Assembly: GCF_026013605.1 (NCBI RefSeq)
Contig: NZ_JAPDPJ010000050.1
Span: forward strand, 1 to 47,558
DNA from: Plebeiibacterium sediminum
Lineage (GTDB): Bacteria; Bacteroidota; Bacteroidia; Bacteroidales; Marinilabiliaceae
Direction of reading: 5' to 3'
DNA length: 47,558 nucleotides
The notes beneath the pieces were generated by a model that had not been told where the DNA came from, made no database searches, and worked only from the letters and a program-made list of their open reading frames with translations. The position numbers and the translations under genes are program-made. Below, piece by piece: positions 28,184 through 37,414 of the stretch. The stretch's first letter is position 1; every line of letters begins with the position of its first letter.

Positions 28184-29365
28184 ATGAAAAGAATTGTATT
28201 TTTATTAGCGTTATTTGTAAGTGTATTTGTTCTTCGTGCACAGCAATTTGAACCAGAAAAATTTAATCATGAAGATTTTAAGGATGTAAAAGTTCGTGTT
28301 GGTGGGGCATATGCTATTCAACTTCAGATGCTTGATCATGAATTAGCAAGTTCTTCAACAGAGACTTTAAAAGATATTAAGAATAATTTTAATCTTCCAA
28401 CAGCTAATTTATCCTTAAATGTAGATTTAGCTCCCGGGGTTCATTTATTTGTAAACAATTATATGTCATCTCGTCATCATGAGGAAGCATGGGTTGAAGG
28501 AGGATATATAACTTTTGATTACTTACCATTTTTGCCTGCTGCAGAAAATATAATGAAGTATTTAACTGTTCGCGTAGGAGTTATGAATCCTAATTATGGC
28601 GATGCTCATTTTTATAGAAGTACCAATGGTTACGTAGTAAAAAATCCGTTTGTAGGTAATTTTATTATGGATAACTACACAACTAATCCTGGTATGGAAT
28701 TTTTATTTAGAAAGGATGGTTTGATTGGATTAGTGGCGGTTAATAATGGTAGAATGAATTATGGAAGAGGAAATAATGTAGATCAGGATCTTGTTTTTAA
28801 TTGGAAAGCTGGTTTTGATAAACAGCTTACTGATGATTTTAGATTAAGAGCTACATTATCTGGTTTTCATGTGGGTGAAGGACATAGTGGTGCATATTTG
28901 TGGGACGGAGACAGAGCCGGTGCTCGTTATTATAACGTAATGCAATTACAAGATGCAGATGATAACTTCAGATCAGGAAGATGGAGCCCAGGAAGCGGAC
29001 AGACAGAAATGAATACTTATATGTTTAATGTATTTGCTCAATATAAAGGTTTTGAGCTGTTTACTGTACTTGAATCGATGAAGGGTGTTAAAGGGGGAGC
29101 AGACCAACATTTTACACAAACTGCTGTGCAACTACTTTATAGAACTGGAAGTGTTTATGTTGGAGGTAGATATAACCTTGTTTCAGATAAAAAAGATGAT
29201 GAATCAACTGTGGACCGTGTAAATATAGGTGGTGGTTGGTTTATGACTCCTAATATTGTGTTTAAACTTGATTATGTAGTTCAAAATTATGATGGCCCGG
29301 CTCATGGTTATGCAGATGGAGGAAACTTTAACGGATTTGTTGTTGAGGCTGCTATTGCATTCTAA
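28184..29365 (+). CDS. Outer-membrane porin-like beta-barrel protein
   Basis: This 393-residue protein has a signal peptide (IVFLLALFVSVFVLRAQ) and a succession of amphipathic strands with many aromatic and glycine residues. It ends in GFVVEAAIAF, the terminal-phenylalanine signal of outer-membrane barrels. The layout (NLSLNVDLAPGVHLFVNNYM, LTVRVGVMNPNYGDAHFYRS, YKGFELFTVLESMKGV) resembles OprP/OprO-type or DcaP-like porins, though the substrate cannot be read. It lies in the operon after the YceI gene. A hairpin without a T run follows. Confidence 0.8.
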   Translation: MKRIVFLLALFVSVFVLRAQQFEPEKFNHEDFKDVKVRVGGAYAIQLQMLDHELASSSTETLKDIKNNFNLPTANLSLNVDLAPGVHLFVNNYMSSRHHEEAWVEGGYITFDYLPFLPAAENIMKYLTVRVGVMNPNYGDAHFYRSTNGYVVKNPFVGNFIMDNYTTNPGMEFLFRKDGLIGLVAVNNGRMNYGRGNNVDQDLVFNWKAGFDKQLTDDFRLRATLSGFHVGEGHSGAYLWDGDRAGARYYNVMQLQDADDNFRSGRWSPGSGQTEMNTYMFNVFAQYKGFELFTVLESMKGVKGGADQHFTQTAVQLLYRTGSVYVGGRYNLVSDKKDDESTVDRVNIGGGWFMTPNIVFKLDYVVQNYDGPAHGYADGGNFNGFVVEAAIAF

Positions 29366-29381
29366 ATAGGATTGTTTATCT

Positions 29382-29401
29382 GGCAACTATTTTTAGTTGC
29401 C
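29382..29401 (+). other. Stem-loop between porin and YceI-like genes
   Basis: GGCAACTA / TAGTTGCC perfect 8-bp stem with a TTTT loop, 17 bp after the porin stop. It lacks a downstream T run, so it is more likely an mRNA-processing or stability element than a terminator. Confidence 0.5.
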
Positions 29402-29471
29402 TGAATTTAATAATAAGATCTAACTATAATGTTTGTAGATATTGAGATAAGGGTGTAAAAGGAAAACGGTT

Positions 29472-30059
29472 ATGAAAAGGCATAAACAAATATTGAGGTT
29501 ACTTTTTATAGCACTAATATTATTGAACTTTATTCAGTTTATCCATGCAGCTGGTATTGGGAGTGGTGAGTATTTATTTAGTAGGATAGTAATAAAAGGA
29601 ACTACTAATGTAAATACATTTACAATCAATTATAGAAGTGAGGATTATATGCCTTTTACAATGCATAATTCTGAAGAAGATTCTCTTCTTTTATCGATTC
29701 CTGTTGATCAATTTACTGCAGATTCCAAATTAATGCTGCACGATTTTTTAAAGCTAATTAATGCAGAATCTTATCCATACATTCAAATACTTTTGAAGGA
29801 TGTTATTGATAAAGATTTCTTTGAAGTATCAACAAATATAAAAAGGCAAATTACTATAGAGGTAAACGGAAAAACAAATTCTTACATTTGTAATACCAAA
29901 TTGCAAGAATCATATCATAATAAATGGTATTTTTCAGGAGAATTGAATATTAAACTTACAGATTTTGACCTAATACCACCCGAAAAATTTTTAGGGATGA
30001 TAAAAGTACGAGATGATGTAAGTATCTTCTTTAATATTCTGTTTGTAATAAAAAACTAA
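29472..30059 (+). CDS. Divergent YceI-like exported protein
   Basis: This 195-residue protein has a signal peptide (LRLLFIALILLNFIQFIHA). The C-terminal part (LNIKLTDFDLIPPEKFLGMI, DVSIFFNILFVIKN) matches the end of the YceI protein at 27561 (LKLSDFDIEPPVAIMGTI, VNVKYSILFEKN), so the two are paralogues. The N-terminal half is too different for the usual YceI motifs to be clear. It is separated by only 11 bp from the Rrf2 gene and is surely cotranscribed with it. Function is unknown. Confidence 0.75.
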   Translation: MKRHKQILRLLFIALILLNFIQFIHAAGIGSGEYLFSRIVIKGTTNVNTFTINYRSEDYMPFTMHNSEEDSLLLSIPVDQFTADSKLMLHDFLKLINAESYPYIQILLKDVIDKDFFEVSTNIKRQITIEVNGKTNSYICNTKLQESYHNKWYFSGELNIKLTDFDLIPPEKFLGMIKVRDDVSIFFNILFVIKN

Positions 30060-30070
30060 GTATTTGTGAG

Positions 30071-30499
30071 ATGAAGTTTAGTACAAAAATAAGATATGGA
30101 ATAAGGGCGATGACTACTATTGCCAGTGAAAATTCAGGTAATGGTGTTTTACAAAAGGAAATAGCTGAAAACCAATTGATATCAATTAAATACCTGGATC
30201 AGATTATTAGTGCCTTGAAAGCAGCTGAATTAATAGTAAATGTCAGGGGTAAAAAAAGTGGTTATATTTTAACAAAAGATCCTTCAGAAATTAAGATGCT
30301 TGATATTTATAGTGCTTTTGAAGGGGGTATTTATGTAATTGATTGTTTGAATGAATCTGTACAGTGTGATTTTCAGGATAAATGCACATCTCTTGTTTTC
30401 TGGGAAAATCTGAATAAATTAATTCATAATTATTTTAGTACAGTAACATTACAGGATGTAATATCCGGGAAAATACCAGAAGAAATAACATTTTTATAA
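30071..30499 (+). CDS. Rrf2 family transcriptional regulator with three cysteines
   Basis: This 142-residue winged-helix regulator begins MKFSTKIRYGIRAMTTIA and has the recognition region SIKYLDQIISALKAAELI. Its sensor loop carries C92, C99 and C105 (C-x6-C-x5-C), close to the [Fe-S] ligands of IscR and NsrR (about 92/98/104), so an Fe-S cluster that senses NO, redox or iron is plausible. It is the last gene of the YceI-porin-YceI-like operon and may control it. A shared bidirectional terminator follows. Confidence 0.9.
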   Translation: MKFSTKIRYGIRAMTTIASENSGNGVLQKEIAENQLISIKYLDQIISALKAAELIVNVRGKKSGYILTKDPSEIKMLDIYSAFEGGIYVIDCLNESVQCDFQDKCTSLVFWENLNKLIHNYFSTVTLQDVISGKIPEEITFL

Positions 30500-30500
30500 A

Positions 30501-30536
30501 AAAAACGCTGCTCATATTATTATGGCAGCGTTTTTC
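30501..30536. terminator. Bidirectional terminator, right copy of the inverted pair
   Basis: ACGCTGC-T-CATA / TATG-GCAGCGT (30505-30531) has A and T runs on both sides, so it serves both the Rrf2 gene and the convergent TonB receptor gene. Its reverse complement equals the 27431-27457 hairpin except for one loop base, bulge position included. Confidence 0.85.
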
Positions 30537-30556
30537 TTTTTTTTGTATTTCGTACT

Positions 30557-32950
30557 TTATAATTTAAAATTAAAACCGGCTAAATATAATCCTCCAATTT
30601 TATCCATGAACACATATTCTTGCGTGTCGTTATTTAAAACATTGCGTGCATTTACAAATACACTAATATTATTGTTGATTTTATAATTAACCTTTGCGTT
30701 TAAAGAAAACTTACCATCAATATGTCCTGTGTATTTAGGATCAGCAGGGCGATTAGAAGATGTTTCATATTGAGAATATAAATAGTACTTGTCGTAGTAG
30801 TACCCTTGCGCAGTAATATCTAATTTGTCAGTTGGTTTGTACGTAAAAGACAAACTTCCCCAAAATGAAGGTATCGCCTCGTTATCCATATCCTTATAAT
30901 AGCTTTCCCCAGGTTGGTAACCAGAACTATAACTAGCATTAGGTGCATCGGCATATGGGCCCTGACCTGTAATGTACAGATAGTAATTAGTGATGTCATT
31001 GGTAAGTGCTGGCTGATACTGAGCTCCTTGTAATCCCGCCACTTGGTTTCTGCTAAGATCTAATAAATCAGTTACTTTAGATTGTTGGTAAGTGAAATGA
31101 GCTTTTAATAATAGTTTTTCAGAAAGTACCATATCTGCACTCACACTAATACCATATTGTTCACTCTTAATATCCAGATCTCTATAAGAAGTATATAGCG
31201 TAGTGTATGTAGATAGGTTTGCAGCAACATTAGTTCTCATACTATCAGGCATCAAAGCACTATAATCTTTTGATTTATTATAGAAAGCTTCAATATCTAT
31301 CAGAAGATTTTTAGCTGGTCTTGTACGATATCCAATTTCAAACATATCCTGAATCATCATGCTAGGTTTTGCACTTCCTCCAAAATGTACAGCATCAACA
31401 CTATTACTTGTACCTTCTAAGTTCCATGTATAATTACTAAAAGCATTAATCATAAATGTACTTTGATTAGCTCTTGAATATACAGCTCTAAGAAGGTTGT
31501 TATCATTAATTTTATATGATCCGGTAAATTGAAATGATGGTTGCCATTTATCTGGTTTGTTGTATTTCTCATCTCTTAATGCAGCTACAAATCTTAATTT
31601 GTCTGTTGGATGATAATCAAATCTGGCACTTACAGCGTAGTTTTTTAATGAAACTCTACCATTAAAATATCCATCTCCAATATTCTCAATATGGTCTCTG
31701 TCATCATAATAAATGGATTGATAGCTTAATCCCGGGCGAATACTTAATTTGTTGAATTTTAATAAATAGTCAAGGGATATATTGTATTGTTCCGTTTCCT
31801 GAGTCCATCCAATATGTTTTTTATTAAAAACCTGTAATGTGTTATTTAAACAAGCCTGCAAGTTAAAACCATAAATATTACCAGTAAGGTTGGTATAATA
31901 TCCGTATGAAATTCTTTGATTGTAAGGAGAAGGTGTATCACCGATTGTACTCGTAATGGCATTGGCATCCAAATAGCCGGTAGAAAGTTGCAGAGATAAA
32001 TCATCGTTGGCATTATAAGTTGCATAGGCATTTATTCCTTGCTTTTCTTTACCTCTTTTAGGATCGTTGTATACATCATTTTCTATATGTAAATCCCATA
32101 AAGCAACAGCGTTTCTATCATTATATTCATCTAAAGTATAATACTGATCATCATAAATAGCATATATTTTTTCTGAACCTCTGTTTCTGGATTCCAGATA
32201 ATATGAAACTCCTGCACTAAATTTGTTACTGAATTGCTTTTTAACAGAAACATCACCAATTATAGTATTTAGTGTGCCTCCTTGAAAATTGGCACTAACA
32301 AGTGGAGTATCTGATTTTGTTTCTTTAGTAATCAGGTTAATTACACCATTTACAGCATTAGGGCCATATAATGCACTTGAAGGACCTCTGACTACTTCAA
32401 TTCGGTCCAACTCTCCAAGACTTACAGGAAGCGTTTCCCAAAGGATACCCCCCATGCCGTAATTAAACACAGGTCTTCCATCAATCATAACCAGGGTGGT
32501 GGTGTTTTCTGCATAAATAAGCATGTTATTCATTGGCATATTTTGTCCGCCTCTGATTTGTACATCGTAGTTACCATTTGTTTTTTCACGAATAATAATG
32601 CCGGGAACCAGTTTTAAGGCTTCTTCAATTGAAGTTGCTCCGTTCGAAACAATTTCCTCATAACTTAAAACAGTGGTAGATAAAGATGAATCAAAAAGAC
32701 TTTCTTCAGATTTTGATGCTGAAGTAACATCCTTATTTAAAAGCAATTCGTATAACTCTTCAATTGTAGAAGCACCTACAATATCCATTAGTTTCATTAT
32801 TTCTTCCAGATCATAGGCCGAAAGTTCTTCAATATTCATTTGCAGAACTTCTTCTCGCGAAATGGAATTAACATCTTTCTTTGATTCCTGAGCATATATT
32901 GATACAGAAAATATCAATAAAATTAGAGCGTATAAATATTTATTTATCAT
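30557..32950 (-). CDS. TonB-dependent outer-membrane receptor (paralogue 2)
   Basis: This 797-residue protein has a signal peptide (ALILLIFSVSIYAQ). An unusual helical, acidic N-terminal stretch follows (about 22-75; MNIEELSAYDLEEIMKLMDI, then LLLNKDVTSASK). The plug domain (about 85-205) shows IEEALKLVPGIII, VMIDGRPV and the strong RIEVVRGPSSALYGPNAVNG. The 22-strand barrel ends in LAGFNFKL. The DVTSASKSEE segment with a preceding helix is the form seen in receptors coded beside YfiR proteins. The YfiR gene is 9 bp upstream, forming a two-gene operon. It is a close paralogue of the receptor at 33601-36192. The substrate is unknown; no SusD-like partner is present. Confidence 0.92.
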   Translation of the reverse strand: MINKYLYALILLIFSVSIYAQESKKDVNSISREEVLQMNIEELSAYDLEEIMKLMDIVGASTIEELYELLLNKDVTSASKSEESLFDSSLSTTVLSYEEIVSNGATSIEEALKLVPGIIIREKTNGNYDVQIRGGQNMPMNNMLIYAENTTTLVMIDGRPVFNYGMGGILWETLPVSLGELDRIEVVRGPSSALYGPNAVNGVINLITKETKSDTPLVSANFQGGTLNTIIGDVSVKKQFSNKFSAGVSYYLESRNRGSEKIYAIYDDQYYTLDEYNDRNAVALWDLHIENDVYNDPKRGKEKQGINAYATYNANDDLSLQLSTGYLDANAITSTIGDTPSPYNQRISYGYYTNLTGNIYGFNLQACLNNTLQVFNKKHIGWTQETEQYNISLDYLLKFNKLSIRPGLSYQSIYYDDRDHIENIGDGYFNGRVSLKNYAVSARFDYHPTDKLRFVAALRDEKYNKPDKWQPSFQFTGSYKINDNNLLRAVYSRANQSTFMINAFSNYTWNLEGTSNSVDAVHFGGSAKPSMMIQDMFEIGYRTRPAKNLLIDIEAFYNKSKDYSALMPDSMRTNVAANLSTYTTLYTSYRDLDIKSEQYGISVSADMVLSEKLLLKAHFTYQQSKVTDLLDLSRNQVAGLQGAQYQPALTNDITNYYLYITGQGPYADAPNASYSSGYQPGESYYKDMDNEAIPSFWGSLSFTYKPTDKLDITAQGYYYDKYYLYSQYETSSNRPADPKYTGHIDGKFSLNAKVNYKINNNISVFVNARNVLNNDTQEYVFMDKIGGLYLAGFNFKL

Positions 32951-32959
32951 TTGATTAAA

Positions 32960-33463
32960 TTATTTTATTTCAATACCTAGGGCAATTAGTTTTTGGTCAA
33001 CATTTAAGTTATGACAGGAAATGTTTTGTCTTGAAATTTCGTATTTCATTTTGCCGCCTTGCATAGTGTAATTAATGCCTGCGCCATTGAAACAAGCATC
33101 CTGATCTTCGCAGATAATTAATGTTGGTTTATTGGCAAAATAAGTTTTAACGTTATTAATATTTGAAGATTTAGATGTTGGAATAAAAAAGATGTTGGAG
33201 TCAGTTGCATCTTTTACATCCTTTACATTTTTAATAACGATGGTTTTGTTGTTTATTTTTCGAGCACTGGCCAGTTTGTTTAGTTCTGAAACAATTTCAT
33301 CGTTTCCAAGTACTCCGATAATAAATTCTTTTTGGTCGGTTTGGTCAGGCCATTCAATGTATTTAGCAAAGTTAAACATGAACAGTGCTTTAAACATGGC
33401 GTTTTGACCATGCATTGATAATGATGAAGCGATCATTATCAAAACAATCCATTTTTTTCTCAT
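32960..33463 (-). CDS. YfiR-family (DUF4154) periplasmic protein (copy 2)
   Basis: This 167-residue protein has a signal peptide (IVLIMIASSLSMHGQ) and the DUF4154/YfiR motifs MFKALFMFNFAKYIEWP, FIIGVLGNDEIVSEL, KINNKTIVIKNVKDV and GGKMKYEISRQNI. In Pseudomonas, YfiR is a periplasmic inhibitor of the diguanylate cyclase YfiN; homologues also occur beside TonB receptors with other outputs. It is followed by the receptor gene after 9 bp. It is a paralogue of the protein at 36207-36710. No GGDEF or kinase gene is next to it, so its cytoplasmic output is unknown. Confidence 0.9.
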   Translation of the reverse strand: MRKKWIVLIMIASSLSMHGQNAMFKALFMFNFAKYIEWPDQTDQKEFIIGVLGNDEIVSELNKLASARKINNKTIVIKNVKDVKDATDSNIFFIPTSKSSNINNVKTYFANKPTLIICEDQDACFNGAGINYTMQGGKMKYEISRQNISCHNLNVDQKLIALGIEIK

Positions 33464-33543
33464 ATGTAAACAGTTTTGTTTTGGTAATAAAAGAAGGTTA
33501 TTCGTAATTTATAGAATAAGGTTTCAGGTTTTGAGTATTTATT

Positions 33544-33585
33544 ATAAAAAAAGGAAGAATCCATTGTAATTAGATCCTTCCTTTA
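33544..33585 (-). terminator. Terminator of the upstream receptor operon
   Basis: On the minus strand, AAAGGAAGGATC / GATTCTTCCTTT with one mismatch is followed by a T run. It separates the first YfiR-receptor pair from the second, so each has its own transcript. Confidence 0.85.
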
Positions 33586-33600
33586 AGTATATTCAGTTTA

Positions 33601-36192
33601 TTAGAATTTAAAGTTTACACCTGCAAATACCATTGTTGGCACTTTATCCATAAATGCATATTCTTGCGAATCTTGATTGAATAAATTTTTACCGGTAACG
33701 CGGAATGTCAATTTATCAGTTGCTTTGTATGCCACTGTTGTATTGAAAATAAATTTACTATCTATTTTCACTGTTCCATATTGGTTTTCAAAAGTTTGTT
33801 CGCCATAGAAATATGAACTTGGCATAATTTCAAGCTTTTCAATAGGACGATAGGTTAAAGAAAACCCTCCGTAATATGATGGAGTTGATTTATGCTCATA
33901 ATCGTTTTTGTAATTTTTCTCAAAATTATTAGAACCAGCATAATAAAGTTGCGCAGGAATATCATCTATCGACATTAATCCGTTTGCAATCAGGTAAGCC
34001 CATGTTCCTATTTGAGTATCAGCAGCATTTGTTTCGTCAGTATGGGTTTGAGCATCTCCAATTAACATTTCAATGGTATTATCTCTGCTTAAACCTAAAT
34101 AGTTATCTAATTTAGTTTGTTGTACCGAGAAATGTGCATTAGCCATAAGTTTTTCATTAATTACCCAGTCAACATTTACACTAGCACCTAATTGCTTTGA
34201 TTTAAGCTTTAAGTTGTTGTATTGCATATGTACCGAGTCAGGAAGCACAACTGGAGTAACCGTCTGAGCAGTTAATAATTGTTGTACAATCTGTGCCGGG
34301 TTTTTGATGTATAAATCGGCATAATCAGGCATAAGGGCTCCAAAATCATTACTAACATTATAGTATGCTTCAAAGTCGATAAGAATGTTTTTAGCAGGAC
34401 GAACTCTGTATCCTAATTCAAACATATCTGTAGTCATTAAATCATACTCTTTATTACCGCTAAATTGCATTACTCTAGGGTATGGACGATTGATCAGGTT
34501 CCATGTATAATTAGAGTGTGCATTAACCAGGAATGAAGATTGATTAGCTCTTGAGTAAACTAAGCGGAATATGTTATTCTCATTTATTTTATAAGAACCT
34601 ACAAACTGCCATGATGTATAGAACTTATCAGGGTGATTGTATTTTTCAGTTCTTAAAGCAGCAATTAATCGAAGTTTATCAGTTGGTTTATAGTCCAAAC
34701 GTAAACTTCCTGCCATAATATCAATAACTTTTTTACCATTTAAATAACCACGTCCTAATGTTGAAATGTAAGGAGAGTCATCGTATGAAATGTTCTGATA
34801 ATTTAATCCCGGACGAATTGCAATTTTATCCAGTTTTAAATTGTACTCAGCAGTAGCATTAAATTGACGTAAATCTAATTCAAAACCTTCATTACCTGTC
34901 ATAAAGTCAATGTCACCACCATTGTAATTAGCCTGAAAATTGAAATCTTTAATATTCGCTCTAAGGTCGATATATCCGGTTTCTGCAACTTTACCAGAAT
35001 ATGGAGTAGGCATATCACCCATAGTTGAAGTTAAAACATCAGAATGCTGATAACCTCCGGAAATATTAATGTTAGTAGTGCTATTAGGGGTTAATTCAAC
35101 ATAACCGTTAACAGCATATCGCTCTTTTGATCTTTCTGGATGAGGAAAAATATCATCAATGCCATAAATAGTAATATCATATCCATTTAATTGACCAGTT
35201 TGTCCAACCTCTGGAAAAATCATAAATGGTTCCATATTATTACGAGGATTTAAATATGGCTCAACAGAATTTGGATCATTTTGAGGGTTTGCAAGTTGCA
35301 ATCTTTTAATTTCTTCAGTGCTGTATAATCCGGTTCCAACACGCTTTCCATCCAATATGTACTTTTTAACGTCATTAGCTTCATCATAATATCCATTATA
35401 AACAAGTATTTTATCGGTTTCACGATCTCTGGTTTCGTAGTTGGTAGTAATACCAAAAGCCAATACATCATTAATTTGTTTACGGAAGGCAATATCGCCA
35501 ATATATGAGTTCATACTACCAGCTTTCAAATTTCCGGAAACTAAAGGTGTTTCTTTATTGATATCAACGGTAATAATATTGATAACCCCAGAAACCGCAT
35601 TAGGCCCGTATAACGCACTGGAAGGACCTCTTACTACTTCAATACGATCAACATCTTCAAAACTTACAGGTAATGATTCCCATAATGTTCCTCCATGTGA
35701 ATAGTTAAATACTGTTCGGCCATTGATCATAACCAGCGTTTGAGAGTTCTCAGAGTACAATAACATGTTTTTAGAAGGTAAATTGTCGTTTCCTCTAACA
35801 TGAACATCAAAATTTCCGTTTGATTTTTCGCGAACAATAACACCAGGAACCATTCTTAAAGCCTCTTCAAAACAAGTAGCCCCGGAAGCAATGATTTGAT
35901 CATGACTTAATACAGTAGTAGATAAAGGCGAATCAAATAAACTTTCTTCTGATTTAGAAGCAGATGTTACATCTTTATTTAATAGTAATTCGTATAATTC
36001 TTCAACAGTAGAGGCGCCAACGATATCCATTAGTTTCATAATTTCTTCTAAATCGTAGGCCGAAAGTTCCTCAATATTCATTTCTAATACTTCTTCACGA
36101 GATAAAGTATTAACGTCTTTCTTAGTTTCCTGAGCATAAACAGCTAATGAAAAGATTAGCATCAATGCTAGTGAAATATATTTTTGTAGCAT
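33601..36192 (-). CDS. TonB-dependent outer-membrane receptor (paralogue 1)
   Basis: This 863-residue protein has a signal peptide (SLALMLIFSLAVYAQ) and the same acidic helical N-terminal extension as its paralogue. The plug domain has FEEALRMVPGVIV, LVMINGRTVF and RIEVVRGPSSALYGPNAVSG, and the barrel ends VFAGVNFKF. It is 66 residues longer than paralogue 2, mainly from an insert after NYETRDRETDK that includes IFPEVGQTGQLNGYDI. The N-terminal 130 residues of the two are nearly identical while barrels and extracellular loops differ. That is the pattern of duplicated receptors that took on different ligands. The YfiR gene sits 14 bp upstream in the same operon. Confidence 0.92.
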   Translation of the reverse strand: MLQKYISLALMLIFSLAVYAQETKKDVNTLSREEVLEMNIEELSAYDLEEIMKLMDIVGASTVEELYELLLNKDVTSASKSEESLFDSPLSTTVLSHDQIIASGATCFEEALRMVPGVIVREKSNGNFDVHVRGNDNLPSKNMLLYSENSQTLVMINGRTVFNYSHGGTLWESLPVSFEDVDRIEVVRGPSSALYGPNAVSGVINIITVDINKETPLVSGNLKAGSMNSYIGDIAFRKQINDVLAFGITTNYETRDRETDKILVYNGYYDEANDVKKYILDGKRVGTGLYSTEEIKRLQLANPQNDPNSVEPYLNPRNNMEPFMIFPEVGQTGQLNGYDITIYGIDDIFPHPERSKERYAVNGYVELTPNSTTNINISGGYQHSDVLTSTMGDMPTPYSGKVAETGYIDLRANIKDFNFQANYNGGDIDFMTGNEGFELDLRQFNATAEYNLKLDKIAIRPGLNYQNISYDDSPYISTLGRGYLNGKKVIDIMAGSLRLDYKPTDKLRLIAALRTEKYNHPDKFYTSWQFVGSYKINENNIFRLVYSRANQSSFLVNAHSNYTWNLINRPYPRVMQFSGNKEYDLMTTDMFELGYRVRPAKNILIDFEAYYNVSNDFGALMPDYADLYIKNPAQIVQQLLTAQTVTPVVLPDSVHMQYNNLKLKSKQLGASVNVDWVINEKLMANAHFSVQQTKLDNYLGLSRDNTIEMLIGDAQTHTDETNAADTQIGTWAYLIANGLMSIDDIPAQLYYAGSNNFEKNYKNDYEHKSTPSYYGGFSLTYRPIEKLEIMPSSYFYGEQTFENQYGTVKIDSKFIFNTTVAYKATDKLTFRVTGKNLFNQDSQEYAFMDKVPTMVFAGVNFKF

Positions 36193-36206
36193 GTTTTTTT
36201 ATTCAA

Positions 36207-36710
36207 TTATTTAACTTCAATTCCTAATGAAATTAGTTTCTGATCAACTTTTAATTGGTGCGATTCAATGTTACCTCTGCAAATTTCGTACTTCATTTTT
36301 CCACCTTGAAGAATGTAGTTGATAGCAGATCCTTCAGCACATCCACCTTTCTTTTCACTAACAATTAAGGTAGATTTACCCTTGAAAAAAGAAGTTACTT
36401 CACCAATGTTTCCGGATTTGGATTCCGGTATATAAAACAATTGTGCATTGGAAGCTTCTGAAAGAGTTTTAACACTTTTCACAACAATGGGTTTGTTGTT
36501 TATTTTTTTTGTACTGGCAAGTTTTTTAAGTTCAGGTACAATGTCATCATGACCATAAACTCCAATAATAAACTCATTTTGAGAAGAATGGTTTGGCCAT
36601 TCAATGTATTTCGCAAAATTAAACATGAATAGAGCTTTAAACATTGATTGCTGGCCGGTTAAAGATAATGACATGCAGATCATTATCAGAACAGTCAACT
36701 TTTTTTTCAT
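36207..36710 (-). CDS. YfiR-family (DUF4154) periplasmic protein (copy 1)
   Basis: This 167-residue protein has a signal peptide (VLIMICMSLSLTGQ) and the same core motifs as copy 2 (MFKALFMFNFAKYIEWP, FIIGVYGHDDIVPELKKLAS, INNKPIVVKSVKTL, QGGKMKYEICRGNI, QKLISLGIEVK). Cysteines near CAEGSAINYILQ may form the disulfide known in YfiR. Length is equal to that of copy 2, in agreement with whole-operon duplication. It starts the leftward operon from the long spacer at 36711-37414. Confidence 0.9.
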   Translation of the reverse strand: MKKKLTVLIMICMSLSLTGQQSMFKALFMFNFAKYIEWPNHSSQNEFIIGVYGHDDIVPELKKLASTKKINNKPIVVKSVKTLSEASNAQLFYIPESKSGNIGEVTSFFKGKSTLIVSEKKGGCAEGSAINYILQGGKMKYEICRGNIESHQLKVDQKLISLGIEVK

Positions 36711-37414
36711 TTTAAAAATTTGAGGTTTTTATTTATTTTTATGTGTTGGGTGTTTATTCGCAGCAAGAAAGTAAAAGGTTACTTAAATTCAATGATCGTA
36801 CATTAAAAAAATGAGGGATTACAAGTAATTTAGAGAGAAAAAAAATAAACTACCTTACCAGGTATAATAGTAGAAAGCTTTATTAAGTAAAATAACCTAT
36901 TGAAAATTAGAAAAATGTATCGATTTTAACCTAGGTTATTTTTAATGATTTTTTACCTGATATGTATTTTTTTAGCGTTTTATTTATAAGGTGAGGTATT
37001 GTTAAGTTTTGACCAACGTACGTTTTTCTTACATTAAATAAAATTCATTAACCGAAAATCAAGAGTAGCTATGATCCATTTTCGGTCAAATATCTGCAAA
37101 TTATCATAGGTCTGTTTATAAAGTAATATGTAACTTTATAATATAACATTTTTATCTAAACTTTTATTTTGGAAACACCTTTATCAATATTATCTATTTT
37201 ACCTCTTCATCGGTTCCAGAATGTAAAAAACAGAGATTCTTTCTGCATGTAAATCAGTCACAGATCATAGAGTAGGCTTATAAAGCCAGGTTTGTTACAT
37301 CTATTTCATTTTTTGTTGTTTATTAGGTTTTTATGCTATAAATCTTTTGTATAAGATCAATTGTAGTGTAAAAAACACTGTCATTATTTATTAAAAACAC
37401 AAATAAATATTGTT
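36711..37414. other. Long divergent spacer between yfiR and tnaA
   Basis: This 704-bp A+T-rich region has no credible ORF. A perfect 9-bp inverted repeat AATAACCTA (36891-36899) / TAGGTTATT (36932-36940) with T tracts after it could be a plus-strand terminator-like hairpin (32-nt loop). A small palindrome GGCTTATAAAGCC lies at 37274-37286. The spacer must hold the promoters of both flanking genes. I found no tryptophan-containing TnaC-like leader frame ahead of tnaA. Confidence 0.45.

Noticed and set aside
36711-37414. TnaC-like leader peptide before tnaA
   Set aside because: I found no short frame with a suitably placed tryptophan codon. Frames such as MIFYLICIFLAFYL have none.
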